The notes under the pieces: generated by a model
What the model was told of the DNA's origin: nothing
The model's database searches: none
What the model saw: only the letters and a program-made list of their open reading frames with translations
Shown: positions 9,049 through 15,307 of the stretch, piece after piece
Layout: each line of letters opens with the position of its first letter
Numbering within the stretch: position 1 is the first letter of the stretch
From: Candidatus Staskawiczbacteria bacterium
GTDB lineage: Bacteria > Patescibacteriota > Minisyncoccia > Minisyncoccales > Staskawiczbacteraceae
DNA: 23,204 bases
NCBI GenBank assembly: GCA_903913175.1
Contig: CAIWKF010000064.1
Location: 1 to 23,204 of the forward strand
Reading direction: 5' to 3'
Translations under genes and position numbers: made by a program

Positions 9049-9282
9049 CTATTGCAAGGTGTAGTAGCCATACTGTTTCTGACATTTCTGACAAACTGAG
9101 CGTAACTCTTCGGAATTAGCCATTCCTTGTTTAACTTGCATACACCAGATATGGTCATAACAAAACTTTTGCTGACATTGAAAACACTTGGCCATTGGAT
9201 TTCTGTAGCTCCTCTTGCTGTGGCATTCAGAGCAAATGCTCCTTGGTAATTTTTTTAACTTGTCTTTTATCGTTTGATCCAT
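9049..9282 (-). CDS. Small zinc-finger protein, function unknown
   Basis: This 77-residue protein is dominated by cysteine pairs: CSEC, CFQC, C/H in FCYDHIWC, and CQKC. The spacing suggests a treble-clef or RING-like fold binding two zinc ions, in the order C-x2-C, C-x2-C, C-x2-H, C-x2-C. Such domains bind nucleic acid or protein. It lies downstream of the replication helicase on the same strand, after a 166-base gap holding a 70-base palindrome and tandem GCTTAGT repeats, so it may have its own promoter. The cysteine pattern makes a chance reading frame unlikely. The exact function is not known. Confidence 0.8.
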   Translation of the reverse strand: MDQTIKDKLKKLPRSICSECHSKRSYRNPMAKCFQCQQKFCYDHIWCMQVKQGMANSEELRSVCQKCQKQYGYYTLQ

Positions 9283-9335
9283 GGATTTATTTTACATTAG
9301 TATTCGTCTTTTTTAATTTTTACTACTTGCTTGGT

Positions 9336-9351
9336 GCTTAGTATGCTTAGT
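9336..9351. repeat. Tandem GCTTAGT repeat upstream of the 77-residue zinc-finger gene
   Basis: GCTTAGT occurs at 9336-9342 and 9345-9351, with a related GCTTGGT just before (9328-9334), giving three copies at a spacing of 8-9 bases. They sit about 55-70 bases upstream of the start at 9282 and could be an operator. No protein can be assigned. Confidence 0.35.
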
Positions 9352-9375
9352 TTTTTACCAATAACCAAGGAGTGG

Positions 9376-9445
9376 GTTCATTATGTTTTTGCTTACCCTG
9401 CTTGTCATCCCCTTTAGGGGAGACAAGCAGGGAGCAACAATGAAC
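9376..9445. repeat. 70-base long palindrome after the replication helicase gene
   Basis: The core is CCCTGCTTGTC (9396-9406) pairing with GACAAGCAGGG (9422-9432), continued by TCCCC/GGGGA around a TTTA loop, so 16 pairs with one bulged base. The outer arms GTTCATT (9376-9382) and AATGAAC (9439-9445) also pair. It starts 3 bases after the stop of the gene ending at 9449 and has no clean T-tract on either strand. It could be a transcript-stabilising hairpin, a factor-assisted terminator, a MITE-like insertion or a single-strand origin. Confidence 0.6.
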
Positions 9446-9448
9446 TAG

Positions 9449-10825
9449 TTATAATTTTATGTCTTCCGATTGGCTATCTTTATCGTCTCCATGAGCATCT
9501 TCAACTAAGGAATATAAATTTGCATTGTGTTGGAGTTTAGTCTCAATTTTTTTATCTCTATGAAAAACACTCTCGCTGGAATTTTCTAATAGCTTCCATA
9601 CCCTTGTCTTAACGCATTTTTTATTAACCAAAGCCTTAAGTGCATTTCTTAATGTTTTCTCAACTCCACACCCTTCTGTTATTAAGTCTTCCACTGAAAG
9701 CCAAGATTGTTTCGCTTTTAAAACATCTATAATTTTTTGTTCTGCCTTATCTGTTGCATGCATTGGAGCAAGAAAAGTACCTTCATATATCAATTTTATG
9801 CCATCCGAGTCATCAAATTTTACCAAAAACGGATTTATTTTCTTATCCCCCTTCAGCTTGCATTGCTCAATAAGAATATATTTATGACCATTTTGAAAAC
9901 ATTCCTCACAATTTATATGACCATGCGGGCGAGTATTAATAACTGAACTTCCTCGAGATCGTTGCTGTGGATCTTCAACAAATCCACGCTGGCTTTTCTT
10001 TTTTCTAAGATGATGAGTAAATATAACAGTAAATCCTTCTGTAATAAATTTCTTCATTTGGTCAAATACTTGATTCATTTCCTTGGCACTATTTTCTTCC
10101 TTATCATGAATAACACTGAGTGAGTCAAAGATAACTACCTCAAGATTATATTTTTTCATTTCCGCTATCAACATTTCTACAATTCCGTCCTCAAGTTTTA
10201 TATCTTCTAAAATATGCCACCTAATAGGCAAGTTATTTAAATCTTTTTCTAACAACTGCAAGCGTTCTTTAATATCATAAAAAGGATCTTCTTCGTTAAC
10301 CATCATTACGCCTTTTTGGGTCGTGGCAAAATGACCAAAAACGGCTTTGCCTTTTGCGATTTGTATAGCCTTATGAAGCAAAATCCATGTTTTACCGTTA
10401 TTAGAATCGCCAGAAATTTGATTAATCGTTCCTTCTGTAAATAACTGGTCAACTAACCACTTCCTTTTTGGAGACTCTTTATTGATCAAATCATTAGTTG
10501 TCATCGCTGGTGTCCATTTATCCTGTCCAAAATATCTGTTTTCACCTTCAATTTGGCGTCTTTTGTACTCTATTTTAGCAATACTGTCAAAAATAGTTCT
10601 CAACTCCGATTCTGATAAAGAGGGCTTACAACATTGCTTGTTCCAGGCACTGAAACTAAGCCACCCCTTTGTTGCCCATTCATCTATAGGTAAATCCCTA
10701 AGAAAACCGCCAATTACCTTAGTGGCAACATTATTACGTTCGCCCTCAAATACATCCCCGTCTAAATAGTCTTTCCAACTATTGTCTATACCCGAATTGG
10801 TGCTATTTGTTTTTTTTATTTCCAT
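9449..10825 (-). CDS. PriCT / RecA-fold (AAA_25, RepA-like) replication helicase
   Basis: This protein of about 458 residues probably unwinds DNA for replication of the mobile element. The N-terminal part matches the primase C-terminal (PriCT_1) pattern: EGERNN, then GWLSFSAWNKQCC and PSLSESELRTIFDSI. A RecA-type ATPase follows with Walker A GDSNNGKTW, Walker B VVIFDSLS and FTHHLRKKK, as in RepA/AAA_25 hexameric helicases of plasmids and phages. The C-terminal ~100 residues look like a winged-helix region (inference). The frame can start at a GTG at 10834, but the ATG at 10825 gives MEIKKTN and is preferred. Both starts lie in an inverted repeat that may regulate the gene. The polymerase and any true initiator are not visible in this window. 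Confidence 0.88.
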   Translation of the reverse strand: MEIKKTNSTNSGIDNSWKDYLDGDVFEGERNNVATKVIGGFLRDLPIDEWATKGWLSFSAWNKQCCKPSLSESELRTIFDSIAKIEYKRRQIEGENRYFGQDKWTPAMTTNDLINKESPKRKWLVDQLFTEGTINQISGDSNNGKTWILLHKAIQIAKGKAVFGHFATTQKGVMMVNEEDPFYDIKERLQLLEKDLNNLPIRWHILEDIKLEDGIVEMLIAEMKKYNLEVVIFDSLSVIHDKEENSAKEMNQVFDQMKKFITEGFTVIFTHHLRKKKSQRGFVEDPQQRSRGSSVINTRPHGHINCEECFQNGHKYILIEQCKLKGDKKINPFLVKFDDSDGIKLIYEGTFLAPMHATDKAEQKIIDVLKAKQSWLSVEDLITEGCGVEKTLRNALKALVNKKCVKTRVWKLLENSSESVFHRDKKIETKLQHNANLYSLVEDAHGDDKDSQSEDIKL

Positions 10826-10896
10826 AGTGCTCACTCGTTTCTGATGTAGACTTTAGACGGGTGAGCACTACCTCTTTCGTCTAAAGCCAGCATCAG
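10825..10896. promoter_or_regulatory. Interleaved inverted repeats over the helicase start
   Basis: Arm A (TAGTGCTCAC, 10825-10834) pairs with A' (GTGAGCACTA, 10861-10870). Arm B (CTTTAGACG, 10851-10859) pairs with B' (CGTCTAAAG, 10878-10886), and the outer arms CTGATG (10841-10846) and CATCAG (10891-10896) extend stem B. The order A-B-A'-B' means the two stems exclude each other or form a pseudoknot. Stem A covers the helicase start codon, so pairing would hide it. It could also be an operator or an initiator-binding site in DNA. Confidence 0.6.
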
Positions 10897-11073
10897 CAAC
10901 AAAGTATTTTAATATATAACTCTATAATACAACTGTCCCAAAGATTTTATGATCGTTAGTTAATTAGGCAAATACAATCCCTTGGTTTCTGTGTATAACT
11001 GCATATTAACATATTGCAAATTCGCTCTTCTCCTTAGTAAATTTAATATTTTTACTTGTAAAAATGACGGGTT

Positions 11074-11094
11074 TTGAAACGGCTACCGTTTCAA
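11074..11094. repeat. Perfect 9-bp palindrome with 3-base loop
   Basis: TTGAAACGG (11074-11082) and CCGTTTCAA (11086-11094) are perfectly complementary around CTA. It lies in the candidate origin region and has no T-tract. Confidence 0.7.
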
Positions 11095-11151
11095 TCTACG
11101 ACTATTCTGGGATAAAAAACGGCTTAAAAAATAAAAATAAGAAGCGTGTCA

Positions 11152-11169
11152 ATACCCCAGGTGGGGTAT
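11152..11169. repeat. Perfect 8-bp palindrome
   Basis: ATACCCCA (11152-11159) and TGGGGTAT (11162-11169) flank a GG centre. A related ATACCCCC half-site follows about 40 bases later (near 11202), so this may be a protein-binding site rather than a hairpin. Confidence 0.6.
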
Positions 11170-11313
11170 AAATTTTCAAATTCTCGAGGGGAAAATGCAA
11201 ATATACCCCCCTTTTTTTATTAAATTGACTTGACTTTGGCGACAGAAGATAAAAACTACAAACAAACCGGCATTTAACAGGCGGCATCCGATATCCGTCA
11301 AGCAGAGCCAATG

Positions 11314-11332
11314 TTGTCAAGTGGCTTGACAA
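11314..11332. repeat. Perfect 8-bp palindrome carrying a TTGACA box
   Basis: TTGTCAAG (11314-11321) and CTTGACAA (11325-11332) flank TGG. The right arm contains TTGACA, a perfect -35 hexamer, with only a weak AATATT at an 18-base spacing. It could be an operator overlapping a promoter that reads to the right. Confidence 0.55.
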
Positions 11333-11359
11333 TCACTTCAATGTCTTCAAATATTTAAC

Positions 11360-11386
11360 ACCAGACTGAACGCAGTTCAGTCTGGT
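11360..11386. repeat. Perfect 12-bp palindrome with GCA loop
   Basis: ACCAGACTGAAC (11360-11371) and GTTCAGTCTGGT (11375-11386) pair perfectly around GCA, the strongest stem of the region. AGGAGG follows 4 bases later and directly touches an ATG. This is the only strong Shine-Dalgarno-like sequence seen in the window, but its zero spacing makes the 17-codon frame after it doubtful. Confidence 0.7.
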
Positions 11387-11848
11387 TCAGGAGGATGTTA
11401 CTTAAAAAAATTACCGAAAAAAATTTTCTGGCACTATTGCAGATCTAAACCCATACCACCCTCTTTTTAATGCCCCTCTGACGCATTTAGAGGCCACTTT
11501 GTATAGGAAGACATAAAATTACAGTGTAGAGATGAGGATTTATACATTTTAGATATGTAATCTAACTGTTATAGGGCAAAAATAACCCTTTATTAAAAGT
11601 AGTCCGCCCTCCAGCTGGGATCCCCTTGTAAGTCCTTCCTCGTTCGCTGGCACTCAAACCGAAGTACCCCCCCCACGCCCCTCCTCCCACCAAGATTCTT
11701 TGCAAATACTTATCTTTGTGCACATTCATAGTAAATACAACTTTATGGTTGAAAATTAATTATGAGCGGTCGACACTAGTTCATAGTATTTTTCACTCCT
11801 TGAGAGTTCGGCCAGGGTTGTTCACTCTGCACTCAGAGACATAGCTTT

Positions 11849-11880
11849 AAATCTGATGTCTTATCTTCTACATTAGATTT
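11849..11880 (+). repeat. 11-bp inverted repeat in the leader of the 103-residue gene
   Basis: AAATCTGATGT (11849-11859) pairs with ACATTAGATTT (11870-11880) with one mismatch and a 10-base loop. With the CTGAATT/AATTCAG palindrome at 11911-11925, it suggests a structured 5' leader in front of the gene at 12005. Confidence 0.5.
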
Positions 11881-11910
11881 GCAAAGCAAAAGAACAATCT
11901 TGGCCACAAT

Positions 11911-11925
11911 CTGAATTTAATTCAG
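11911..11925. repeat. 7-bp palindrome upstream of the 103-residue gene
   Basis: CTGAATT (11911-11917) and AATTCAG (11919-11925) are complementary around a single T, so in DNA this is a good dimeric operator candidate. It lies 80 bases before the start at 12005. Confidence 0.45.
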
Positions 11926-12004
11926 TTAAGCGTTCGTAAGCATCGTAAAAGAGCTTTCTCCAAAACTAATAAATCTTAAGAAATAATTAATAAATTTTAA
12001 AACC

Positions 12005-12316
12005 ATGGAAAATGCAATCATAATCAATCAAAATAACGGGCTAAAGAATGTCATTATCGCAAAAGCTTGGAAACCCAACCCTGAAACAGGAAGACAGGGT
12101 TCTATGAAAGTAAGCAGAGATTTAAGCCAGGACATTGTTTTAAGACCCGGAACAACGTTGAATGTAAACTTCAATAATCAAAGAGATGGCAAACAAGATG
12201 CAGATTATTCTGTATCCGTATTGCTTCCTACAGCTACCGCAGACCAGATAATCGAAGAAATGAAGGCCTCTGTAGCCAAAAGAACTGCTGAATGCGTTGA
12301 CCAAGAAGTTTACTAA
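12005..12316 (+). CDS. 103-residue protein of unknown function, separately terminated
   Basis: I do not recognise this protein. It has an N-terminal beta-like region (ENAIIINQNNGLKNVIIAKAW), a middle part with LRPGTTLNVNFNNQRDG and SVSVLLP, and a helical C-terminus rich in K, E and A. There is no signal peptide or membrane segment. The alternating beta pattern would suit a small nucleic-acid-binding or structural protein (speculation). The gene has a long palindrome-rich upstream region and its own intrinsic terminator at 12341-12375, which suggests it is expressed more strongly than the operon downstream. The start is the ATG in CCATGG. No Shine-Dalgarno is present. Confidence 0.8.
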   Translation: MENAIIINQNNGLKNVIIAKAWKPNPETGRQGSMKVSRDLSQDIVLRPGTTLNVNFNNQRDGKQDADYSVSVLLPTATADQIIEEMKASVAKRTAECVDQEVY

Positions 12317-12340
12317 CATTTATTTACCTAACAAATATTA

Positions 12341-12375
12341 AAAGCCGTATTTCTAACCAGAATACGGCTTTTTTT
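12341..12375 (+). terminator. Intrinsic terminator after the 103-residue gene
   Basis: AAAGCCGTATT (12341-12351) pairs with AATACGGCTTT (12361-12371) across a 9-base loop and runs into a T-tract ending at 12375. Only 20 bases separate it from the next start codon (12396), so the downstream operon has little room for its own promoter and probably depends on readthrough. Confidence 0.85.
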
Positions 12376-12395
12376 ATTGCAAAAAATTACAAAGC

Positions 12396-12542
12396 ATGAC
12401 GAAAAAACAAATATCAAGGTTAATTGAAGAATTAAGAAAAACATTAAAAAACAATGTTTGCAGATTTCAATGTTTAGACAACGCTCAAGATAGAAGACGT
12501 GTCTTAAAAGAAATTAGCAAAACATTAATTAAATTCAAATGA
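12396..12542 (+). CDS. 48-residue basic protein, function unknown
   Basis: This short frame reads MTKKQISRLIEELRKTLKN and on to KEISKTLIKFK. It is basic, strongly helical and probably cytoplasmic. Its TGA stop overlaps the ATG of the next gene (ATGA at 12539-12542), the same coupling seen elsewhere in this operon, which supports it as real. It has no recognised family. It starts 20 bases after the terminator and is the first gene of the MoxR/VWA operon. Confidence 0.6.
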   Translation: MTKKQISRLIEELRKTLKNNVCRFQCLDNAQDRRRVLKEISKTLIKFK

Positions 12543-12751
12543 ACAATTTAGAAAAAGCCAAAAGAGCCATATCAGGCAAAAGAAGATTTAAGGTGATTAT
12601 TGAGGAAAGTGAAACTTTTGAAATAGAAGTTGAAGCAAAGAACAAACAGGAAGCCGATAGCATAGCAATGAAGGAATTTGAAAACGGAAACATTCAGTCC
12701 AACGGTGGTAATGGCGGAAATATTATTGAAACCGAAGAATTAGAAGATTAA
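12539..12751 (+). CDS. DpnD/PcfM-like small protein
   Basis: This 70-residue protein resembles the DpnD/PcfM C-terminal domain family: FKVIIEESETFEIEVEAKNKQEADSIA then MKEFENGNI. The family consists of small beta-alpha proteins common on plasmids, phages and conjugative elements, with no firm biochemical role. The C-terminal tail is glycine- and glutamate-rich (NGGNGGNIIETEELED). It is translationally coupled to the 48-residue protein by ATGA and lies 5 bases before the next gene. Its presence supports the mobile nature of the operon. Confidence 0.8.
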   Translation: MNNLEKAKRAISGKRRFKVIIEESETFEIEVEAKNKQEADSIAMKEFENGNIQSNGGNGGNIIETEELED

Positions 12752-12756
12752 AAATT

Positions 12757-12960
12757 ATGAAAGTCAGACAACTAATCAAAATCTTAGAAGAATTAGACCA
12801 AGATGCCGTAATAAACATTGCATCTGACGAAGAGGGCAATGGCTTTGGGGATATTAGCAAAGACATTGCCGGAGGCACACTGATTGCAACCCACGAGCAA
12901 GTTTACAGCTTGTATCCTTTAAACCTAAGGTTGCCAGAAGAAATATTTGAGTATGAGTAA
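12757..12960 (+). CDS. Small acidic phage/plasmid-type protein, function unknown
   Basis: This 67-residue acidic protein begins MKVRQLIKILEELDQDAVINIASDEEGNGFGDI. That opening, a helix followed by D-x-D/A-x-V-x-I-x-x-D-E-E-G, is very common among small phage and plasmid proteins of unknown function. There are no membrane segments or catalytic motifs. It lies 5 bases after the DpnD/PcfM-like gene and 20 bases before the Xre-type regulator. Confidence 0.75.
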   Translation: MKVRQLIKILEELDQDAVINIASDEEGNGFGDISKDIAGGTLIATHEQVYSLYPLNLRLPEEIFEYE

Positions 12961-12980
12961 AACAAATAATTAACAAAAAT

Positions 12981-13277
12981 ATGAGTAACTTAGATAATGC
13001 AATAGCTGCTTTGAAGGCTGCCAATATGGTTGTGAGTCAAAACCAACAACCAAATTCAGCCCAACCAAACCAGCAAAGAACATATATGCAAGATATATCC
13101 AAAACAATTAAAGAAGAACGGCTCAAGCAAGGGCTGACACAATGCGATTTAGCTAAAATGGCAGGATACTCTCAGGGGACAATAGCCAGAGCTGAAACAA
13201 ATTTGTGGATTTCAATTTTTTGCTTAGTTAGTATTTTTGAAGCCTTAGGCAAAAAAATACTGCTAATCAATAAATAA
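12981..13277 (+). CDS. Xre-family helix-turn-helix protein
   Basis: This 98-residue protein has a helical N-terminus, a glutamine/asparagine-rich linker (SQNQQPNSAQPNQQ, about 19-32) and a C-terminal Xre/HTH_3 domain at about 38-95. The helix-turn-helix reads KEERLKQGLTQCDLAKMAGYSQGTIARAETN. It probably binds DNA as a dimer and is the best candidate for an autoregulator of this operon, perhaps acting on the palindromes upstream of 12005 (inference). The linker-plus-HTH layout also occurs in antitoxins of some HigB-like systems, but no toxin-like partner is adjacent. Confidence 0.85.
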   Translation: MSNLDNAIAALKAANMVVSQNQQPNSAQPNQQRTYMQDISKTIKEERLKQGLTQCDLAKMAGYSQGTIARAETNLWISIFCLVSIFEALGKKILLINK

Positions 13278-13282
13278 CAAAC

Positions 13283-13681
13283 ATGGGAAAAGGAATTCGT
13301 GAAATGGCAATGAGCCCTGAACCTGAAAAACCATCATATGGAGGCCTTGGGCAATATCAAGACAGATTTTTTGATCCTGAATATTATGATTCCAGATATG
13401 GAAGTGGTTATGCTGGCTCAAAATTAGAAGAAGTAAAAGACCTAATTACAATTAAAATGTTAGTTTTGTATAAAGACCTTGGCCCGGAATTTGATATGGA
13501 TAGCGAGTTTTATTCATATCAGCCGGACAAGGCTGAATTTAAAGCCAAAGAAATTGCTTATGACCGGCTGACAAATTTAATTGGAAAAGGTTTTGAGTCC
13601 AAATTCTCAATGGTTATCAATGCAACAGATAACTATGACGAGTTTGAAATAGAAATAGTATTAACTCCAATAAAACAATGA
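13283..13681 (+). CDS. 132-residue protein, function unknown
   Basis: I do not recognise this protein. The N-terminal 45 residues are rich in glycine, tyrosine and proline and probably disordered (YGGLGQYQDRFFDPEYYDSRY). Residues ~48-132 form an alpha/beta domain ending in alternating hydrophobics (FEIEIVLTPIKQ). It begins 5 bases after the Xre gene and its stop overlaps the next start (ATGA, 13678-13681), so it is part of the operon. Confidence 0.75.
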   Translation: MGKGIREMAMSPEPEKPSYGGLGQYQDRFFDPEYYDSRYGSGYAGSKLEEVKDLITIKMLVLYKDLGPEFDMDSEFYSYQPDKAEFKAKEIAYDRLTNLIGKGFESKFSMVINATDNYDEFEIEIVLTPIKQ

Positions 13682-14028
13682 ATAAAGAAAATTTAAGAGA
13701 GCTAAAAGAATTCATAGAAGATTTCTCACGGCTCTGCTATATGGCCGGCAAACTGGAAAAAGAAAAAGGCATAAACGAGAACCATGCAAATGAATTATGC
13801 AATGTTCCTGACAATGTCTTAGAGCAGATAATGAACATTGAGTCAGAAGAGCAAGAAGAAATGGGCTTTAAACTTCCAAATGTAAAAGTTGAGGAAACCG
13901 TGAAAGTGGAAATCTCAAAAGACAAAGAAAAAGAGCTAATAAGGAAGTTTGGTAAAAAGAATATGGAAAAGTTAGCTCGAGAAATGAACTTTCATGGGAA
14001 ATTATTAAATTTAACTAAAACAAAATAA
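13678..14028 (+). CDS. 116-residue helical protein, function unknown
   Basis: This protein is charged and largely helical (LRELKEFIEDFSRLCYMAGKL at the start, KEKELIRKFGKKNMEKLAREM near the end) and has no recognised domain. It is coupled to the preceding gene by ATGA, and its stop is 1 base before the MoxR start. That position directly before a MoxR ATPase suggests it may be an adaptor or accessory subunit (inference only). Confidence 0.75.
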   Translation: MNKENLRELKEFIEDFSRLCYMAGKLEKEKGINENHANELCNVPDNVLEQIMNIESEEQEEMGFKLPNVKVEETVKVEISKDKEKELIRKFGKKNMEKLAREMNFHGKLLNLTKTK

Positions 14029-14029
14029 C

Positions 14030-15307
14030 ATGGCAAAAGAAACAAATGAATCAAAAACAGTAAAGTATGGAAAAATTGAGGTTCCGGTTAATGACGGTCA
14101 AAGCCAATATACTCCAAAAACAGCTGGCAAGTTTATTGACCACGAAGATATTTTAAAAACATTAGCAATAGCAGTAAGAGATAATCTGCCGGTACTGCTA
14201 ATTGGAGAATCTGGAACGGGCAAAACGAGTGCAATAAGATATTTAGCAAATCAAACAGGAAACGGATTAAGAAGGGTAAATCTTAATGGCGGAACTACTG
14301 CTGATGAATTAGTAGGAAGATTGCTGATAAATGACAAGGGCACATACTGGGTTGACGGAGTTTTAACAGAAGCAATGCGTAAAGGAGAATGGATTGTATT
14401 AGATGAGATAAATGCCGCACTTCCCGAAGTGCTTTTTGTTTTACAAAGTGTTTTAGATGATGACGGTTATTTGGTCTTAACCGAAAAGGATGATAAAGAA
14501 ATAGTTCACAAACACAAAGATTTTAGATTGTTTGCCACCTGCAATCCACCAGATTATGCCGGGACTAAAGAATTAAACAAAGCATTGCTTTCAAGATTTG
14601 CTATTTGCATACATGCAGACTTTCCAAATGAGAAAACTGAGTTGGAAATAATTGAAAATCATCTGGGAAACGCAGTTGCCAAATCTGAACTGGCAATAAA
14701 GTTAGTTGCCTTAGCTAACAAAACCAGATCAGACAAAGAAATTCCAGCAACAGGCGTGACTTATGCTTTAAATACCAGAGATATTTTAAACACTCTAAAG
14801 CTGGCAGAAAATGCAGATCCAATGGAGAGTTTGCTTTTGGCTTTTGGAAACAAATTAGAAAAAGAAGATAAGTCATCATTAAAAACAACTGCCAGATTGT
14901 ATTTGCCAACAAAGAAAAAAGCCAATGCCACACGAATCCCGATTTCTAGCATAGACAAACTAGAAATTGGAGCAAGCTATGTTTTAGACAATGATGTTCA
15001 CAATGCGTATTTTGCCGTTTCTGCTGACAAAAACTTTTACGAAAAAATGGTGGCAAGTGAAATTGCAGAAGTAATTGGTTCAGGCAGAGAGGATGCAATC
15101 AAAGGAGATGAATTTACCATTGAAGCATTTTTCTGGGAAAACCAAGATGAGTCATCTAAAACAGAAGTAAGGAATGTAGGAAGTAAAATTGGAAGCGCAA
15201 TTAAAATTACAGCTGGTCCGAATAAAGGCAAATGCGGATTCATTATGCATCATGCAGATTTAGACAATACAGCTGATATTATTAAAAGTATTTATGAAAT
15301 CAAATGA
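14030..15307 (+). CDS. MoxR-type AAA+ ATPase
   Basis: This 425-residue ATPase belongs to the MoxR branch of AAA+ proteins, which act as ring-shaped remodelers, usually with a VWA-domain partner. Walker A is GESGTGKT (59-66), Walker B WIVLDE (121-126), sensor-1 region ATCNPP (169-174) and the arginine-finger region LLSRF (186-190). All catalytic features are intact. Unlike short MoxR proteins it has an extra C-terminal ~130 residues that end in a KOW-like stretch (ITAGPNKGKCGFI, about 393-405), which may bind nucleic acid or the partner (inference). Its stop overlaps the start of the VWA-metallopeptidase gene (ATGA at 15304), the classical MoxR-VWA pairing. Confidence 0.93.
   Translation: MAKETNESKTVKYGKIEVPVNDGQSQYTPKTAGKFIDHEDILKTLAIAVRDNLPVLLIGESGTGKTSAIRYLANQTGNGLRRVNLNGGTTADELVGRLLINDKGTYWVDGVLTEAMRKGEWIVLDEINAALPEVLFVLQSVLDDDGYLVLTEKDDKEIVHKHKDFRLFATCNPPDYAGTKELNKALLSRFAICIHADFPNEKTELEIIENHLGNAVAKSELAIKLVALANKTRSDKEIPATGVTYALNTRDILNTLKLAENADPMESLLLAFGNKLEKEDKSSLKTTARLYLPTKKKANATRIPISSIDKLEIGASYVLDNDVHNAYFAVSADKNFYEKMVASEIAEVIGSGREDAIKGDEFTIEAFFWENQDESSKTEVRNVGSKIGSAIKITAGPNKGKCGFIMHHADLDNTADIIKSIYEIK

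Larger units (their letters stand above)
10897..12004. other. 1.1-kb non-coding region rich in palindromes, candidate origin or control region
   Basis: No convincing gene is present. The region separates the minus-strand replication genes from the plus-strand operon and contains at least six inverted repeats with short loops, annotated separately. It also has a GC-rich patch at about 11600-11690 and AT-rich stretches on both sides. A location beside a PriCT helicase, divergent transcription and dense hairpins fit a replication origin or a structured leader RNA (inference). No repeated iterons or DnaA boxes were recognised by eye. Confidence 0.55.

Noticed and set aside
10832..10834. GTG start for the replication helicase
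   Set aside because: The ATG three codons further in (10825) is a more likely start. Nothing supports the GTG except frame length.
11102..11332. 76-residue minus-strand reading frame
   Set aside because: It runs across several palindromes in the non-coding region, its sequence has no domain-like pattern, and it has no coupled neighbours.
11395..11448. 17-codon frame (starts MLLKKITEKNF) preceded by AGGAGG
   Set aside because: The Shine-Dalgarno-like AGGAGG touches the ATG with zero spacing, which is too close for normal initiation, and the frame is very short.
11600..11660. Possible MOBQ-type transfer origin (CCGCCCTCC near the GC-rich patch)
   Set aside because: The resemblance to a nick region is short and imperfect, and no relaxase gene is visible in the window.
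12981..13681. Toxin-antitoxin pair (Xre protein with the 132-residue protein)
   Set aside because: The 132-residue protein has no toxin-like motif and the gene order and coupling fit the larger operon better.
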